Below are positions 9,732-18,900 of a DNA stretch of 40,699 nucleotides, in pieces; position 1 is the first letter of the stretch; each line of letters starts with the position of its first letter. The stretch covers positions 1 to 40,699 of the forward strand of contig CAMHJC010000009.1 of the NCBI GenBank assembly GCA_946185345.1, written 5' to 3'. The notes beneath the pieces were generated by a model. The model saw only the letters and a program-made list of their open reading frames with translations. It had not been told where the DNA came from and searched no databases. The translations under genes and the position numbers were made by a program. Source of the DNA: an uncultured Clostridia bacterium. Its GTDB lineage: Bacteria; Bacillota; Clostridia; Oscillospirales; Acutalibacteraceae.

Positions 9732-10424
9732 TTGAAAAACAAATCCGCTTCCATTATTATAGGTCTGTTTGTCATCGCAATAGGCGTCGCATACGGACTC
9801 AGCGCACTGAATTACATTCATTTTACCCTCTTTTTCAAAGGCTGGTGGACGATGTTTGTCGTTCTCGCAGGTGTAATTATGCTGTTCAGAAAAGGCTCCA
9901 ACAAATTCATATCACTCTGCGTTATCGCTCTGGGCGTTGTTCTGTTCATGTTCTATCAGGGTTTATATGTGGACTATATCAAAAAGCTTTTCATTCCGGG
10001 AATCATTATTTTCTTCGGAATCGGCATCATTCTGAATGCCCTTTTCAGCGGAAGGAAAAAAAAGATAAAGTCCATCGATCCGGTTGTCATCAACAACGGC
10101 TCCCTTCCTGCTCATGATGTTTCATTCGGCGAGGTAAGGCCGAATTACTACGGTCAGCACTTTCATGGATGCAGCATGGATGTCACATTCGGTACGGGAA
10201 TTCTCGACCTGCGCCATGCCATTATCGACAAGGACGTGACCATCTCGATCAATACCGCATTTGCGGGTGTGAAAATCAAACTGCCCCAAGGATGCAGAAT
10301 CGACCTGAGAACCTCCACCAGTTTCGCCGGAGTGACCAATAAATACATCCCGACAGAAACACCGGACGTTCCCCTTGTGCAGATTTATGCGGCGGCAAGC
10401 TTTGCGGGAGTAGATATTACCTGA
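9732..10424 (+). CDS. LiaF-like membrane protein (four helices plus LiaF-type C-terminal domain)
   Basis: The 230-residue protein starts at a TTG with AAGAAAGG upstream. Residues 1-110 hold four short hydrophobic helices of the LiaI/LiaF type. A basic stretch (GRKKKIK) follows, then a beta-rich soluble domain with TFGTGILDLRHA and three FAGV repeats (FAGVKI, FAGVTN, FAGVDI), as in the C-terminal domain of LiaF and the cell-wall-active antibiotic response proteins. In Bacillus LiaF restrains the LiaRS two-component system; no liaR or liaS lies nearby, so a regulatory role is uncertain here. A possible -10 (TATAAT, 9698-9703) precedes it without a clear -35. Confidence 0.78.
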   Translation: MKNKSASIIIGLFVIAIGVAYGLSALNYIHFTLFFKGWWTMFVVLAGVIMLFRKGSNKFISLCVIALGVVLFMFYQGLYVDYIKKLFIPGIIIFFGIGIILNALFSGRKKKIKSIDPVVINNGSLPAHDVSFGEVRPNYYGQHFHGCSMDVTFGTGILDLRHAIIDKDVTISINTAFAGVKIKLPQGCRIDLRTSTSFAGVTNKYIPTETPDVPLVQIYAAASFAGVDIT

Positions 10425-10446
10425 TCAAAAGGGGATTAGAACTGAC

Positions 10447-11157
10447 ATGACCTATATCACAGGCGACACGCACGGAAATTTCAGTCACTTTTTTCAATTT
10501 GCGGCCCGGATGCAGCCAAGACCGGGCGACGTGATGATTATTCTGGGCGACGCAGCCCTCAATTACTTCGGAGACGAACGTGACAGACAAAAGAAGTATT
10601 TTGTCAACCAGTTTCCGTTCGACACATTCTGCGTTCACGGCAATCACGAAATGCGTCCTTCTGATGTTCCGGGCATCAAGACCAAGGAATATCACGGCGG
10701 CACCGTCTGGTATGAGGAGGATTTTCCAAAGATTTGCTACGCCAAGGACGGGGAAGTATATCACTTTGACCGATATTCCTGCCTTGTGATAGGCGGCGCA
10801 TACAGCGTGGACAAATACATCCGCCTTGCCAGAGGCTACAAATGGTTTGACAATGAGCAGCCTTCACCTGAGATCAGGCAGTACGTCGAACAGCAGCTTG
10901 ACGCAATCGGACGTAAGGTGGACATCATTCTCAGCCATACCTGCCCGTTCAAGTATGAGCCGATTGAAACCTTTATCAGCGGCATAGACCAGACCAGTGT
11001 GGACAGCAGCACCGAAGAATGGCTTGATACAATAGAAGAGAGTGTTGACTATAAAAAATGGTACTGCGGTCATTTTCACACTTCCAAAAAGACCCACAGG
11101 CTCCAGTTTATGTTTAATGACATTGACGTGCTGAGCCTTTCCTGCGCCAACCAGTAA
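10447..11157 (+). CDS. Calcineurin-like metallophosphoesterase (soluble)
   Basis: A 236-residue cytosolic enzyme of the binuclear-metal phosphoesterase superfamily. Metal-binding motifs are visible in order: GDTHGN (6-11), GDAALNY (34-40), VHGNHE (64-68 region), LSHTCP (about 160) and CGHFHTS near the C-terminus. No signal peptide or membrane helix is seen. The substrate cannot be told from sequence; relatives act on phosphodiesters, phosphoproteins or nucleotides. The ATG at 10447 has AAAAGGGGA upstream, 22 bases after the LiaF-like gene, and the lipoprotein gene follows 12 bases later, so it belongs to the same transcription unit. Confidence 0.88.
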   Translation: MTYITGDTHGNFSHFFQFAARMQPRPGDVMIILGDAALNYFGDERDRQKKYFVNQFPFDTFCVHGNHEMRPSDVPGIKTKEYHGGTVWYEEDFPKICYAKDGEVYHFDRYSCLVIGGAYSVDKYIRLARGYKWFDNEQPSPEIRQYVEQQLDAIGRKVDIILSHTCPFKYEPIETFISGIDQTSVDSSTEEWLDTIEESVDYKKWYCGHFHTSKKTHRLQFMFNDIDVLSLSCANQ

Positions 11158-11169
11158 CGGAGGTTATGT

Positions 11170-11655
11170 ATGTATTACAGTTGCTCAGATTTCAAACGGT
11201 GGAAAGCGGCTTTCATTGCGGTAATGATGACCGCTCTCTGCGTGCTGTTCTGTTCCTGCGGCCAAGGCAGCGACAGTGCCGATCCGAATCGTTCCGGCCA
11301 TTCCGATACGCTCCCGTCCGCTTCGCAGGATAATGCGGGCGATCCATCATCCTCGAGCGACCCGATGGAACGGCTTGCAGGAACCTACTACATCGACGGA
11401 GAACCGTCTGCCGCATATGTTGAAATAACGACAGACGGCAGCTTTACGGCCTATTACGCAAGCGGCAATGTCGAACGGACCGGGTATGTGCGCTATAAGG
11501 AGGACAATTCCAACCAGAGCAAGACATTTTATGTCTATGTCTTTTACACCGATGAAGGCAATCCCTACATGGGATTTGTGGACAGCGGAGAGGCACGCAT
11601 CAGCGAGTTTGAAACTGGCAACGGCAGCGTAGTTTATAAGAGAATCGACAATTGA
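11170..11655 (+). CDS. Small putative lipoprotein, unknown function
   Basis: 161 residues. A basic N-terminus (FKRWK), a hydrophobic core and Cys28/Cys30 (LFCSCG) form a probable lipoprotein signal, though with Phe rather than Leu before the cysteine. A Ser/Asp-rich linker to about residue 60 is followed by a compact beta-rich domain (RLAGTYYID, DGSFTAYYASG, RTGYVRY) resembling small lipocalin-like domains that measure protein turnover or bind ligands, but no family was recognised. GGAGG lies six bases before the ATG at 11170. It is the last gene before the bidirectional terminator. Confidence 0.7.
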   Translation: MYYSCSDFKRWKAAFIAVMMTALCVLFCSCGQGSDSADPNRSGHSDTLPSASQDNAGDPSSSSDPMERLAGTYYIDGEPSAAYVEITTDGSFTAYYASGNVERTGYVRYKEDNSNQSKTFYVYVFYTDEGNPYMGFVDSGEARISEFETGNGSVVYKRIDN

Positions 11656-11662
11656 AAAAAAA

Positions 11663-11705
11663 TCACCTCACTGATTTATTCCCGACGGAATGATCAATGA
11701 GGTGA
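11663..11705. terminator. Bidirectional intrinsic terminator
   Basis: TCACCTCA (11663-11670) pairs with TGAGGTGA (11698-11705). An A-tract lies on the left and a T-tract (11708-11713) on the right, so it can end both the plus-strand lipoprotein unit and the convergent oligoendopeptidase gene. Confidence 0.85.
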
Positions 11706-11741
11706 ACTTTTTTACTTATTCGGAATGATCGAAAGTCATGA

Positions 11742-13436
11742 TCAGAGCTTGGACTTGAACACTTCCGCCTGCTTTTCGGCAAATTCGGCGGTGGATTTCA
11801 CCACTTCATCCGAAAGCGGCACGGGAATGCCGGCGCGCTCGAGTGTCTCAAAATATCCGTACATGCCTCCGATAGAGCAGAGCCTGAGGTAATGCTCCCA
11901 GGCGCCGTTGTTTTCGACCATTCTGCGGTAGAGCGAAAAGGCGCCCATCTGAGCCAGCGCATAGTCGATGTAATAGAACGGGAAAAGGAAAATGTGCTGC
12001 TTCTGCATCCAGAAACCGCCGCTTTCGAGAAATTCATTGCCGTCGTAATCACGCCACGGCATGTATTTCTGCTCGGTTTCCTTCCAGTACCTGCGCCAGT
12101 CGGCGGGGCCGGATTCGGGATTTTCAAATACCCTGTGCTGGAATTCGTCAACCGACACAAGATAGGGGATAATCTTAATCGCTTCGGTGAAGTGTGCGTA
12201 GCGGTATTTGTCAGCCTTGTCACCGAAGAAGCTTTCCATATACGGATAGGCAAAATGCTCCATAGTCATGGAATGAATTTCACAGATTTCACTGGTAGAG
12301 TCGGCCAATTCGAGAATAGGAAGCTGCCGGGAGGCATAGTAAAATTCAAATGCGTGGCCGGCCTCGTGTGTGAAAAAGTCTACATCAGCGGATGTTCCGT
12401 TAAAATTGGAGAAGATAAAAGGCGCCTTGTACACCGGCATGGAAGTGCAGTAACCGCCGAGATGCTTGTTTTCACGGGTAATCAGATCAAACAGCTCATG
12501 CTCCGTCATGAAATCAAAGAATTCCTTTGTCTCGGGAGAAATGTCGGCATACATCTTTCGGGCTTTTTCCACCAACTCTTCCGGAGTGCCGATAGGAGTG
12601 GCGTTACCGTCAGGAAATACAAGCTGCTCGTCATAATAACGCAGTTTGTCAACACCCAGTCGCTCCGCCTGTTCTCTGTACATCCTGTCGCATACCGGCG
12701 TGATGTACTTGCGCACCGCTTCACGGAATTCCGCTGCTTCCTTTGCGCCGTAGTCGTAGCGTCCGCGTGCAAGATAGATGTAGTCGATATAGCTGTCAAA
12801 TCCCAGCGCCTTGGCAATCCGGCAGCGAAGGCGCACCAGCTTGCCGTACTGTTCCTCAAGCGTCGGAGCGACACCCTCGTAGAGCTTGGCCCAGGCCTCA
12901 AATGCCTCCTTGCGTTCCGCACGGTCGGTGGACTGCATGTGGCGGAGCAGACCGTAGAAGTTGCAGGTTTCTCCCCGGAATTCCACCGAACATTCGGCGG
13001 CCGTCTTGGAGTATTCCGTGCCGAGATTATTCTCCTGAATGGACGGTTCAATGATTTCATCATTCAAAAGTCGGTTTTGAACCTCCGCATTATGGAAGTA
13101 ATGACTTCCGTAAATCTCCTCGAGCTGAGGACGGAATCTGCTTTTGACCATGGCTTCGCTGCCTTTTTTCCGGATAGGTGTCAGCTTCGGAATGGCCTCG
13201 TTGAAAAATTCAATCTCCGTGTTGTAGAATTCGTCCTTCATGTTGACGGTGTTGCGGATATACGCAATGACGTACATTGTCTTCATTTCAGCAGAGACAT
13301 TCTGCCAGTCAAGAAAAGCCCTGTTGGCATCATCCAGACATTCCGCATTTTCAAATGCTTCAATGCAGGCGGTCAGCTTCTTTTCCACCGTGTCACTATC
13401 GGGACGGACGTATTTCAGATCTTTAAATTTTTCCAT
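11742..13436 (-). CDS. pepF: M3-family oligoendopeptidase F-type
   Basis: This 564-residue zinc metallopeptidase hydrolyses short peptides in the cytoplasm. The HEAGH motif at 357-361 supplies two zinc ligands and the catalytic glutamate. The third ligand is Glu386 in SEICEIHS, exactly 29 residues after the first histidine, as in thimet-type M3 enzymes. Length and the C-terminal helical lobe fit M3 oligoendopeptidases (TIGR02289-like). The start ATG at 13436 has GAGAGG ten bases upstream. It is a single-gene unit between a convergent lipoprotein and a divergent MATE transporter. Long antisense open frames over it are shadows. Confidence 0.95.
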   Translation of the reverse strand: MEKFKDLKYVRPDSDTVEKKLTACIEAFENAECLDDANRAFLDWQNVSAEMKTMYVIAYIRNTVNMKDEFYNTEIEFFNEAIPKLTPIRKKGSEAMVKSRFRPQLEEIYGSHYFHNAEVQNRLLNDEIIEPSIQENNLGTEYSKTAAECSVEFRGETCNFYGLLRHMQSTDRAERKEAFEAWAKLYEGVAPTLEEQYGKLVRLRCRIAKALGFDSYIDYIYLARGRYDYGAKEAAEFREAVRKYITPVCDRMYREQAERLGVDKLRYYDEQLVFPDGNATPIGTPEELVEKARKMYADISPETKEFFDFMTEHELFDLITRENKHLGGYCTSMPVYKAPFIFSNFNGTSADVDFFTHEAGHAFEFYYASRQLPILELADSTSEICEIHSMTMEHFAYPYMESFFGDKADKYRYAHFTEAIKIIPYLVSVDEFQHRVFENPESGPADWRRYWKETEQKYMPWRDYDGNEFLESGGFWMQKQHIFLFPFYYIDYALAQMGAFSLYRRMVENNGAWEHYLRLCSIGGMYGYFETLERAGIPVPLSDEVVKSTAEFAEKQAEVFKSKL

Positions 13437-13482
13437 ATATCATAATCCTCTCTTATAAAAATCGGATGAAATCTTTATTATT

Positions 13483-13510
13483 ATGATATCCTATTTTCCT
13501 AATAATTCAA
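13483..13510 (-). promoter_or_regulatory. Likely promoter of the oligoendopeptidase gene
   Basis: On the minus strand TTGAAT (13505-13510), a 16-base spacer and TATCAT (13483-13488) lie about 47 bases before the ATG. The match is good but not consensus. The rest of the 230-base divergent gap to the MATE gene shows no clear plus-strand promoter. Confidence 0.5.
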
Positions 13511-13666
13511 GCACAATTTGTTAACATTCAGCAGGCACGTCCAGCCGAAAAGAGCAGGCTGAACGGCAGCGAATAAATTAACAACAGCTTAACAATTATT
13601 TTCGGCGCATACAATAAAATATCCTTTGTAGCATAAAAAACATGATTGTTTTGGAGGAATCAGACG

Positions 13667-15034
13667 ATGGCGGACTCAAAACACAGTATCAATATGCTGG
13701 AAGGAAGCCTTTGGGATAAAATACTCCGATTCGCCGTACCGCTGGCTGTAACGGGAATCCTTCAGCAGCTGTTCAACGCCGCCGACATAGCCGTTGTCGG
13801 AAGGTTCACGGGGGATAGGGGAGCCATGGCGATGGCGGCAGTAGGCGCCAACACGCCGGTCATAGGACTGATCATCAATCTGCTGATCGGCATTTCGCTT
13901 GGCACGAATGTTGTCATAGCCAATTCCGCCGGCAGAAGGGACAGTGCAGCTATCTCAAAAGCGGTACATACTTCTGTGGCCTTTGCGCTCGCTATGGGAA
14001 TCGTGACCGCTGTCCTCGGGGAGCTATTGGCCGAACCGGTCATGTCCCTGCAGAATGTTCCGGCCGAAGTGCTGCCGATGTCTGTGCTGTATTTCAGAGT
14101 GTACATGACCGGAATTCCGGTGATAATGCTCTACAACTTTGAAGCAGCCGTATTCCGTGCGGTCGGCAACACCAGAATTCCGCTCGCAGCTCTTTTTGCG
14201 TCTGGATTGATCAATGTGGCGCTGAATCTGCTGTTTGTTGTGGGATTTAACATGACAGTGGAAGGCGTTGCCTCCGCAACCGTCATATCCAATCTGATCA
14301 GCTCGGTTATCCTGATGGTGTGTCTTATCCGCACTGATTCGGAAATCAAATTCAGCTTCGCCAAGCTGCGCATTGACGGAAAGATCCTGCTCCGGATCCT
14401 ACGCATAGGAATTCCGGCAGGTCTGCAATCGGCAGTCTTTGCCTTTGCCAATATGCTGATTCAGACTGCCATCAACAGTCTCGGTATGGTCGTTATGGCG
14501 GCCTCCAGTGCAGCTTTTAATGTCGAGGTATTTGCCTATTACGTGCTCAACAGCTTCAGTCAGGCCTGCACCACATTTGTCGGACATAACAACGGCGCAG
14601 GAAAATTGGCTCGCTGCAAAAAAGCCATGTTACTGAGTTTTGCAGAGGGAGTCGCCGCTCTTGGATTGACAGTCGCCAGTATTCTGCTTTTCGGCAGAGC
14701 GATTCTCGGCATATTCAACGCCTCGCCGGAAGTAATTGAAATCGGATATATTCGCCTTGTGATTATTTTGATGTCATATATTTTTACTTTGACCTACGAG
14801 ATTGCTTCCGGATATATGAGAGGCTTCGGCATGTCGCTCATTCCGGCGGTCATAACCATCGTCTGCATTTGCGGCGTCAGAATCTCATGGATTTACGCAG
14901 TGTTTCCGCATTACAGGACTTTTGATAATATCATGCTTGTATATCCCGTAAGTCTTTCCACGACCGCAGCGGCTATGCTGCTGGCTTTGATTATTTTACG
15001 TCCGGGAACTTCCGCAGGCAAAAGAAATCATTAA
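13667..15034 (+). CDS. MATE-family multidrug/metabolite exporter
   Basis: The 455-residue protein has about twelve membrane helices in two related halves, and the N-terminal text (LWDKILRFAVPLAVTGILQQ, then NAADIAVVGRF) is characteristic of clostridial MatE proteins. MATE carriers use Na+ or H+ gradients to export cationic drugs or metabolites; the substrate here is unknown. The ATG at 13667 was chosen because TTGGAGG lies eight or nine bases upstream; a TTG at 13646 falls before the ribosome site. It is a monocistronic unit with its own terminator. Confidence 0.92.
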   Translation: MADSKHSINMLEGSLWDKILRFAVPLAVTGILQQLFNAADIAVVGRFTGDRGAMAMAAVGANTPVIGLIINLLIGISLGTNVVIANSAGRRDSAAISKAVHTSVAFALAMGIVTAVLGELLAEPVMSLQNVPAEVLPMSVLYFRVYMTGIPVIMLYNFEAAVFRAVGNTRIPLAALFASGLINVALNLLFVVGFNMTVEGVASATVISNLISSVILMVCLIRTDSEIKFSFAKLRIDGKILLRILRIGIPAGLQSAVFAFANMLIQTAINSLGMVVMAASSAAFNVEVFAYYVLNSFSQACTTFVGHNNGAGKLARCKKAMLLSFAEGVAALGLTVASILLFGRAILGIFNASPEVIEIGYIRLVIILMSYIFTLTYEIASGYMRGFGMSLIPAVITIVCICGVRISWIYAVFPHYRTFDNIMLVYPVSLSTTAAAMLLALIILRPGTSAGKRNH

Positions 15035-15040
15035 CAAAAA

Positions 15041-15071
15041 AACGTCTGTCTACTCCGGCAGACGTTTTTTT
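15041..15071 (+). terminator. Intrinsic terminator of the MATE gene
   Basis: AACGTCTGTC (15041-15050) pairs with GGCAGACGTT (15057-15066) with one G-U pair, followed by a run of T to 15071. Confidence 0.9.
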
Positions 15072-15089
15072 CAATTGATTCAGAAAAAA

Positions 15090-15125
15090 CGCAGCATGCC
15101 GGCTGCAACTGAGCGACACGCTGCG
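15090..15125 (-). terminator. Intrinsic terminator of the rubrerythrin gene
   Basis: Read on the minus strand, CGCAGCGTG pairs with CATGCTGCG (nine pairs, one G-U), followed by six T. It lies about 43 bases after the rubrerythrin stop codon, back to back with the MATE terminator. Confidence 0.85.
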
Positions 15126-15167
15126 GAAAAATATTATTTTTTGAACATCTGAATCAACGGAAACAAA

Positions 15168-15710
15168 TTAACCGAAATATCTCTTGAGCAGGCCTGCAAA
15201 TGCCTTGCCGTGACGAGCTTCGTCGCGGGCCATCTCGTGAACGGTGTCATGAATTGCGTCAAGATTGAGTGCCTTCGCACGCTTTGCAAGATCGGTCTTG
15301 CCAGCGGTTGCGCCGTTCTCAGCTTCGACTCTCATCTCAAGATTCTTCTTGGTGGAATCGGTGAGGACTTCACCCAGAAGCTCAGCGAACTTGGCGGCAT
15401 GCTCAGCCTCTTCAAAAGCGGCCTTCTCCCAGTATGCGCCGATCTCAGGATAACCCTCACGATAGGCAACTCTGGACATTGCCAGATACATGCCGACTTC
15501 GGTGCATTCACCGTTGAAATTGGCTCTCAGATCTTCCTTGATATCCTCAGGAACATCGGAGGCAACGCCGACCACATGCTCGGCAGCCCATGTCATTTCT
15601 TCTTCCTGCTTGATGAACTTAGATGCAGGGACACCGCAAACGGGGCAGCTTTCGGGAGCTGCGTCGCCTTCATAGACATAACCGCAAACAGAACATACAA
15701 ACTTTGCCAT
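15168..15710 (-). CDS. rbr: Reverse-type rubrerythrin (rubredoxin domain first)
   Basis: A 180-residue non-haem iron protein that reduces hydrogen peroxide (and, in clostridia, oxygen) in the cytoplasm using NADH-derived electrons. Residues 1-35 form a rubredoxin domain with Cys6, Cys9, Cys22 and Cys25 (CSVCG, CPVCG). The ferritin-like di-iron domain follows, with Glu68 and Glu71 in the first helix and an EEAEH motif at 100-104. The N-terminal position of the rubredoxin module marks the reverse rubrerythrin of strict anaerobes. The start ATG at 15710 has GGAGG upstream; an in-frame upstream ATG would cover that site. A -10 (TATAAT on the minus strand, 15794-15799) lies upstream without an obvious -35. 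Confidence 0.95.
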   Translation of the reverse strand: MAKFVCSVCGYVYEGDAAPESCPVCGVPASKFIKQEEEMTWAAEHVVGVASDVPEDIKEDLRANFNGECTEVGMYLAMSRVAYREGYPEIGAYWEKAAFEEAEHAAKFAELLGEVLTDSTKKNLEMRVEAENGATAGKTDLAKRAKALNLDAIHDTVHEMARDEARHGKAFAGLLKRYFG

Positions 15711-15793
15711 AATAAAAACCTCCATTAATAAGTACCTCAATTACCGCACGCCGCTGAATGATCACGACATTTCGACTGTGTACCTTTGATTTG

Positions 15794-15799
15794 ATTATA
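15794..15799 (-). promoter_or_regulatory. Possible -10 element for rubrerythrin
   Basis: Minus-strand TATAAT lies 84 bases before the ATG. No -35 at 16-18 bases is convincing, and no full PerR box is present. Confidence 0.35.
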
Positions 15800-15873
15800 A
15801 CATCAATCCGTTGTTAAAAAATCAATAAATTGTAAACAGATAAACAGAATAAATTAATAAATTATGATAAAAA

Positions 15874-15907
15874 ATGCCGTGTTCTTCTTGCGGGAGAAAC
15901 ACGGCAT
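15874..15907 (-). terminator. Intrinsic terminator of the GGDEF gene
   Basis: ATGCCGTGTT and AACACGGCAT form a perfect ten-pair stem, followed on the minus strand by a run of T. It begins 13 bases after the stop codon. Confidence 0.92.
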
Positions 15908-15919
15908 TGGGTAGGATGA

Positions 15920-18900
15920 TTATGCTTTTTTGGCTTTCAGCTTGTCGGCGTCTTCACGGGATTCGCCCTGATAAACTCTGTAATTGCCCTTTGTTGACTT
16001 CTTGACAACATAGAGTGCGCTGTCGGCGCATTTCAGAGCTTCGGTCACGGCGGCCATGCTGGCCTCCTGAGAAGTGGCAATGCCTATCGAGCAGTTAACT
16101 CTGCGGTTTTTCGGCACTTCGAAATCGTGACCCATCTTGGACTTGATTTCGCCTTCGAATCCGTTTGTTTCGTCGAGCTTCTTGTAAATATCCTGCGCCA
16201 CCTTCACGCCTTCGTCGGAATTGGCATCCGGCAGGATAACAAGGAATTCGTCACCGCCGTAACGCACACTGTAACCGGTTTCACCCACAATGTCTTTAAA
16301 CAGCTTGGAGAAGGAAACAAGCAGCACGTCGCCGATATCGTGACCGAATGTATCGTTGTAGAACTTGAAGTTATCCAGATCGATATACAGCACGGTGGTC
16401 GGAATCTCACGGGTTCTGTTTTTAGCTGCAAGCTTGTCAAATTCCTCATCAAGATACTTTGCGAATCCCTGACGGTTAAGCAGTCCGGTAAGCATATCGG
16501 TAACGGAGGTCTTTTCGAGCTTGGCATTCATTTCCTGAATTTCCAGACGGGACTTCAGTCTGTGAGTAGAATCAATGAGCTGACGGAACGCAAATTTAAT
16601 GATATTGAGATCATCTTCATCGAGCAGAAAATAGTTGTGAATGAAGTTGTCGTGCGAGTCAATGTACGCAATAAGCAGATGAGTGAGCTGTTCTCTGTCG
16701 TAGACAGGCACACACATCATCGAGAACACCTGATTCAATCCGAAATTGTCCACAAACTTTGCGTAGTCATAAAATCTTTTCTCGGTTCGGGTGATAACGA
16801 AAGGCTGCTGCGGATTGCGGAAAAAGTCGACAATGCTGTTGAGACGAACACTTCTCAGTTCCACACTCTTATCCGCATAGTCTGTGACAACGTCATCACC
16901 GTTGACTGTGAACATGAAAATGTTGTCAACATTGAAATTGCGCTTGATAAGCTTGACAGCCTTCTTGTAAAGGGCATTGACATTTTCAACCGTATCGCTG
17001 TTCATCAGTCGCTGCCATGACGAGAGATAACGGATATTCTTGTTCTGCGTGTCAAGTTCCATCTCAGAACCGACGCGGCGGGCAAGTTCTATCAGCTGGA
17101 AGGAAGTGACCTTCTTCAGACCGGAACCGACTTTTTTGGTTGCCACATTTTTGTTATTGAGGATGGCAAACAGTCTATCGGCTTTTTCAAGGCAGTTGTG
17201 CTTCTTGAAGTGATCGATGCACTTGTTAAGCACCTTCTTGAAATTATCCATGTCGCCTTTTTCCTTGTAAAAAGCCGACTGCTCTATGGCAAAAATCATG
17301 TAAACGAAGAAATAAAGGTCATCGGAACGCTCCATGTGATACTTTGCCTTATCGAAGAAACGCTGAGCCTCTTCCGGGTTGGTTTTCTTAAGAAGCAATG
17401 CCTTGCTGATATAGAAAAGGAAGAGCTCGTTATCCCATGCGGTGTAGTCGGGTGTTTCTTCGGAGTAGAGCAGGTGATGAAGGATGTATTCCATCTTATT
17501 GAGATAGAACTGGGCGTTGTATTCAATATGCAGCTTGTAATTGCAGTAAACCAGCATACCGTAGAGTTTGGACATATTACAGTATTTGAGGTTGATCTGG
17601 TCGAGATATTTCATAATACGGATAGTGGTGGTAATCATTTCGATAGCCACACTGTATTCGTCCATCAGAATCTCATTGATCGCCATATTGTAGAGCGTCA
17701 TACCGATTTCATCTGCGAAGCCCAGCTTATACCAGACGTCAATGGCAGAATTGAAGAAATCACTCGCATAATTGTAATGACCCATGATAATTCTGTTGTA
17801 ACCCAGACCGTTGTAGATAATGCCTGCTTCACGCATGGAGTCTCTCTGCTCAAAAATCTTCAGCTGACACTTATAATAATAGTCCGCAACATTAAAATAG
17901 CCGTATCTGATGGTAAATCTGATGTGCTTTTCCCACATCAGAATGAGCAGGAAGTCATTTTTAAGCTCCTTGGCGATATTGGTACTGGTTACAACATGTT
18001 CACGGCTCTCGCAGAAATTAAGCGAATCGCGGTAGAAGGTCTGGTCGTTGCCGTAACCGAAAGCGACCACATAAGCCAGGTTATTGAGATATTCGTACTT
18101 ACGGGCGAGAGAAAGGAAGTCGTTGTCTATTTCATAAGAAACACCAAACGCCGACACAAGATACTCCATGTCCCAGCCTCTCATCATCGCCTTGTAGCGA
18201 AGCAGATCAGCCTGGAACATCAGGAATCCGTCGCCGCTGCCATAGGCAATGCGCTTGCATTCAAGAACGTAATCCATTGCCTTTGCTTCATTGCGCTTGT
18301 AGATATTGGCAAGGCAGGCCAGTTCATTGAAATTGTATTCGTAATTGATCTCATGCAAATCCTTGTTGGTGATATAAACACCGCGCATGATCTCGCTCAT
18401 CTCTATGGCTTCATCATAATCAGCGTGGAGGAAATGTGCGTTGCCGTAGATATTGTAGAAAATATATCTTTCCTTAGCGGTAACAAACATATCGCCGGAT
18501 TCAAGCTTAGCACGGATTACCTCAAAATACATCAGCGCCTGATCGAGACAGAGCGTATTGATCATGTTGTTGAGCATGATCAGATAGACACCGAAGAAAG
18601 CCTTATCGGGAACAAACGGAATATGACGGTTATCAGAGACGATCATACTGTCAAATTCCCAGTAAAGCATCATGTTCTTGGTTTCGATACGTCTGGAGAA
18701 GACATCCCACATATCCTGAATGTACTCGTCCACTTCGTATTTTTCATTGAAGTCCGCCAGAACGGAGAAATGCTTTTCGGTACTTGTATGGGTCAGCTTT
18801 TCCAAAAATTCCAATAGAGACTTTTCGCAGTATTGCAGGTTGTCAAAGATCATCAGCAGAGGAATGACATCAGCAATCGTATTGAAAATCTTGATGATGT

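Noticed and set aside
11892-13445. 517-codon open frame antisense to the oligoendopeptidase gene
   Set aside because: It mirrors the pepF frame, has no ribosome site or recognisable domain, and the opposite strand encodes a clear M3 peptidase.
15781-15810. PerR box before rubrerythrin
   Set aside because: Only one half (TTATAAT) fits; the other half has few matches.
17198-18817. 539-codon open frame antisense to the GGDEF gene
   Set aside because: Shadow of a low-stop third-position pattern; no domain text and no ribosome site.
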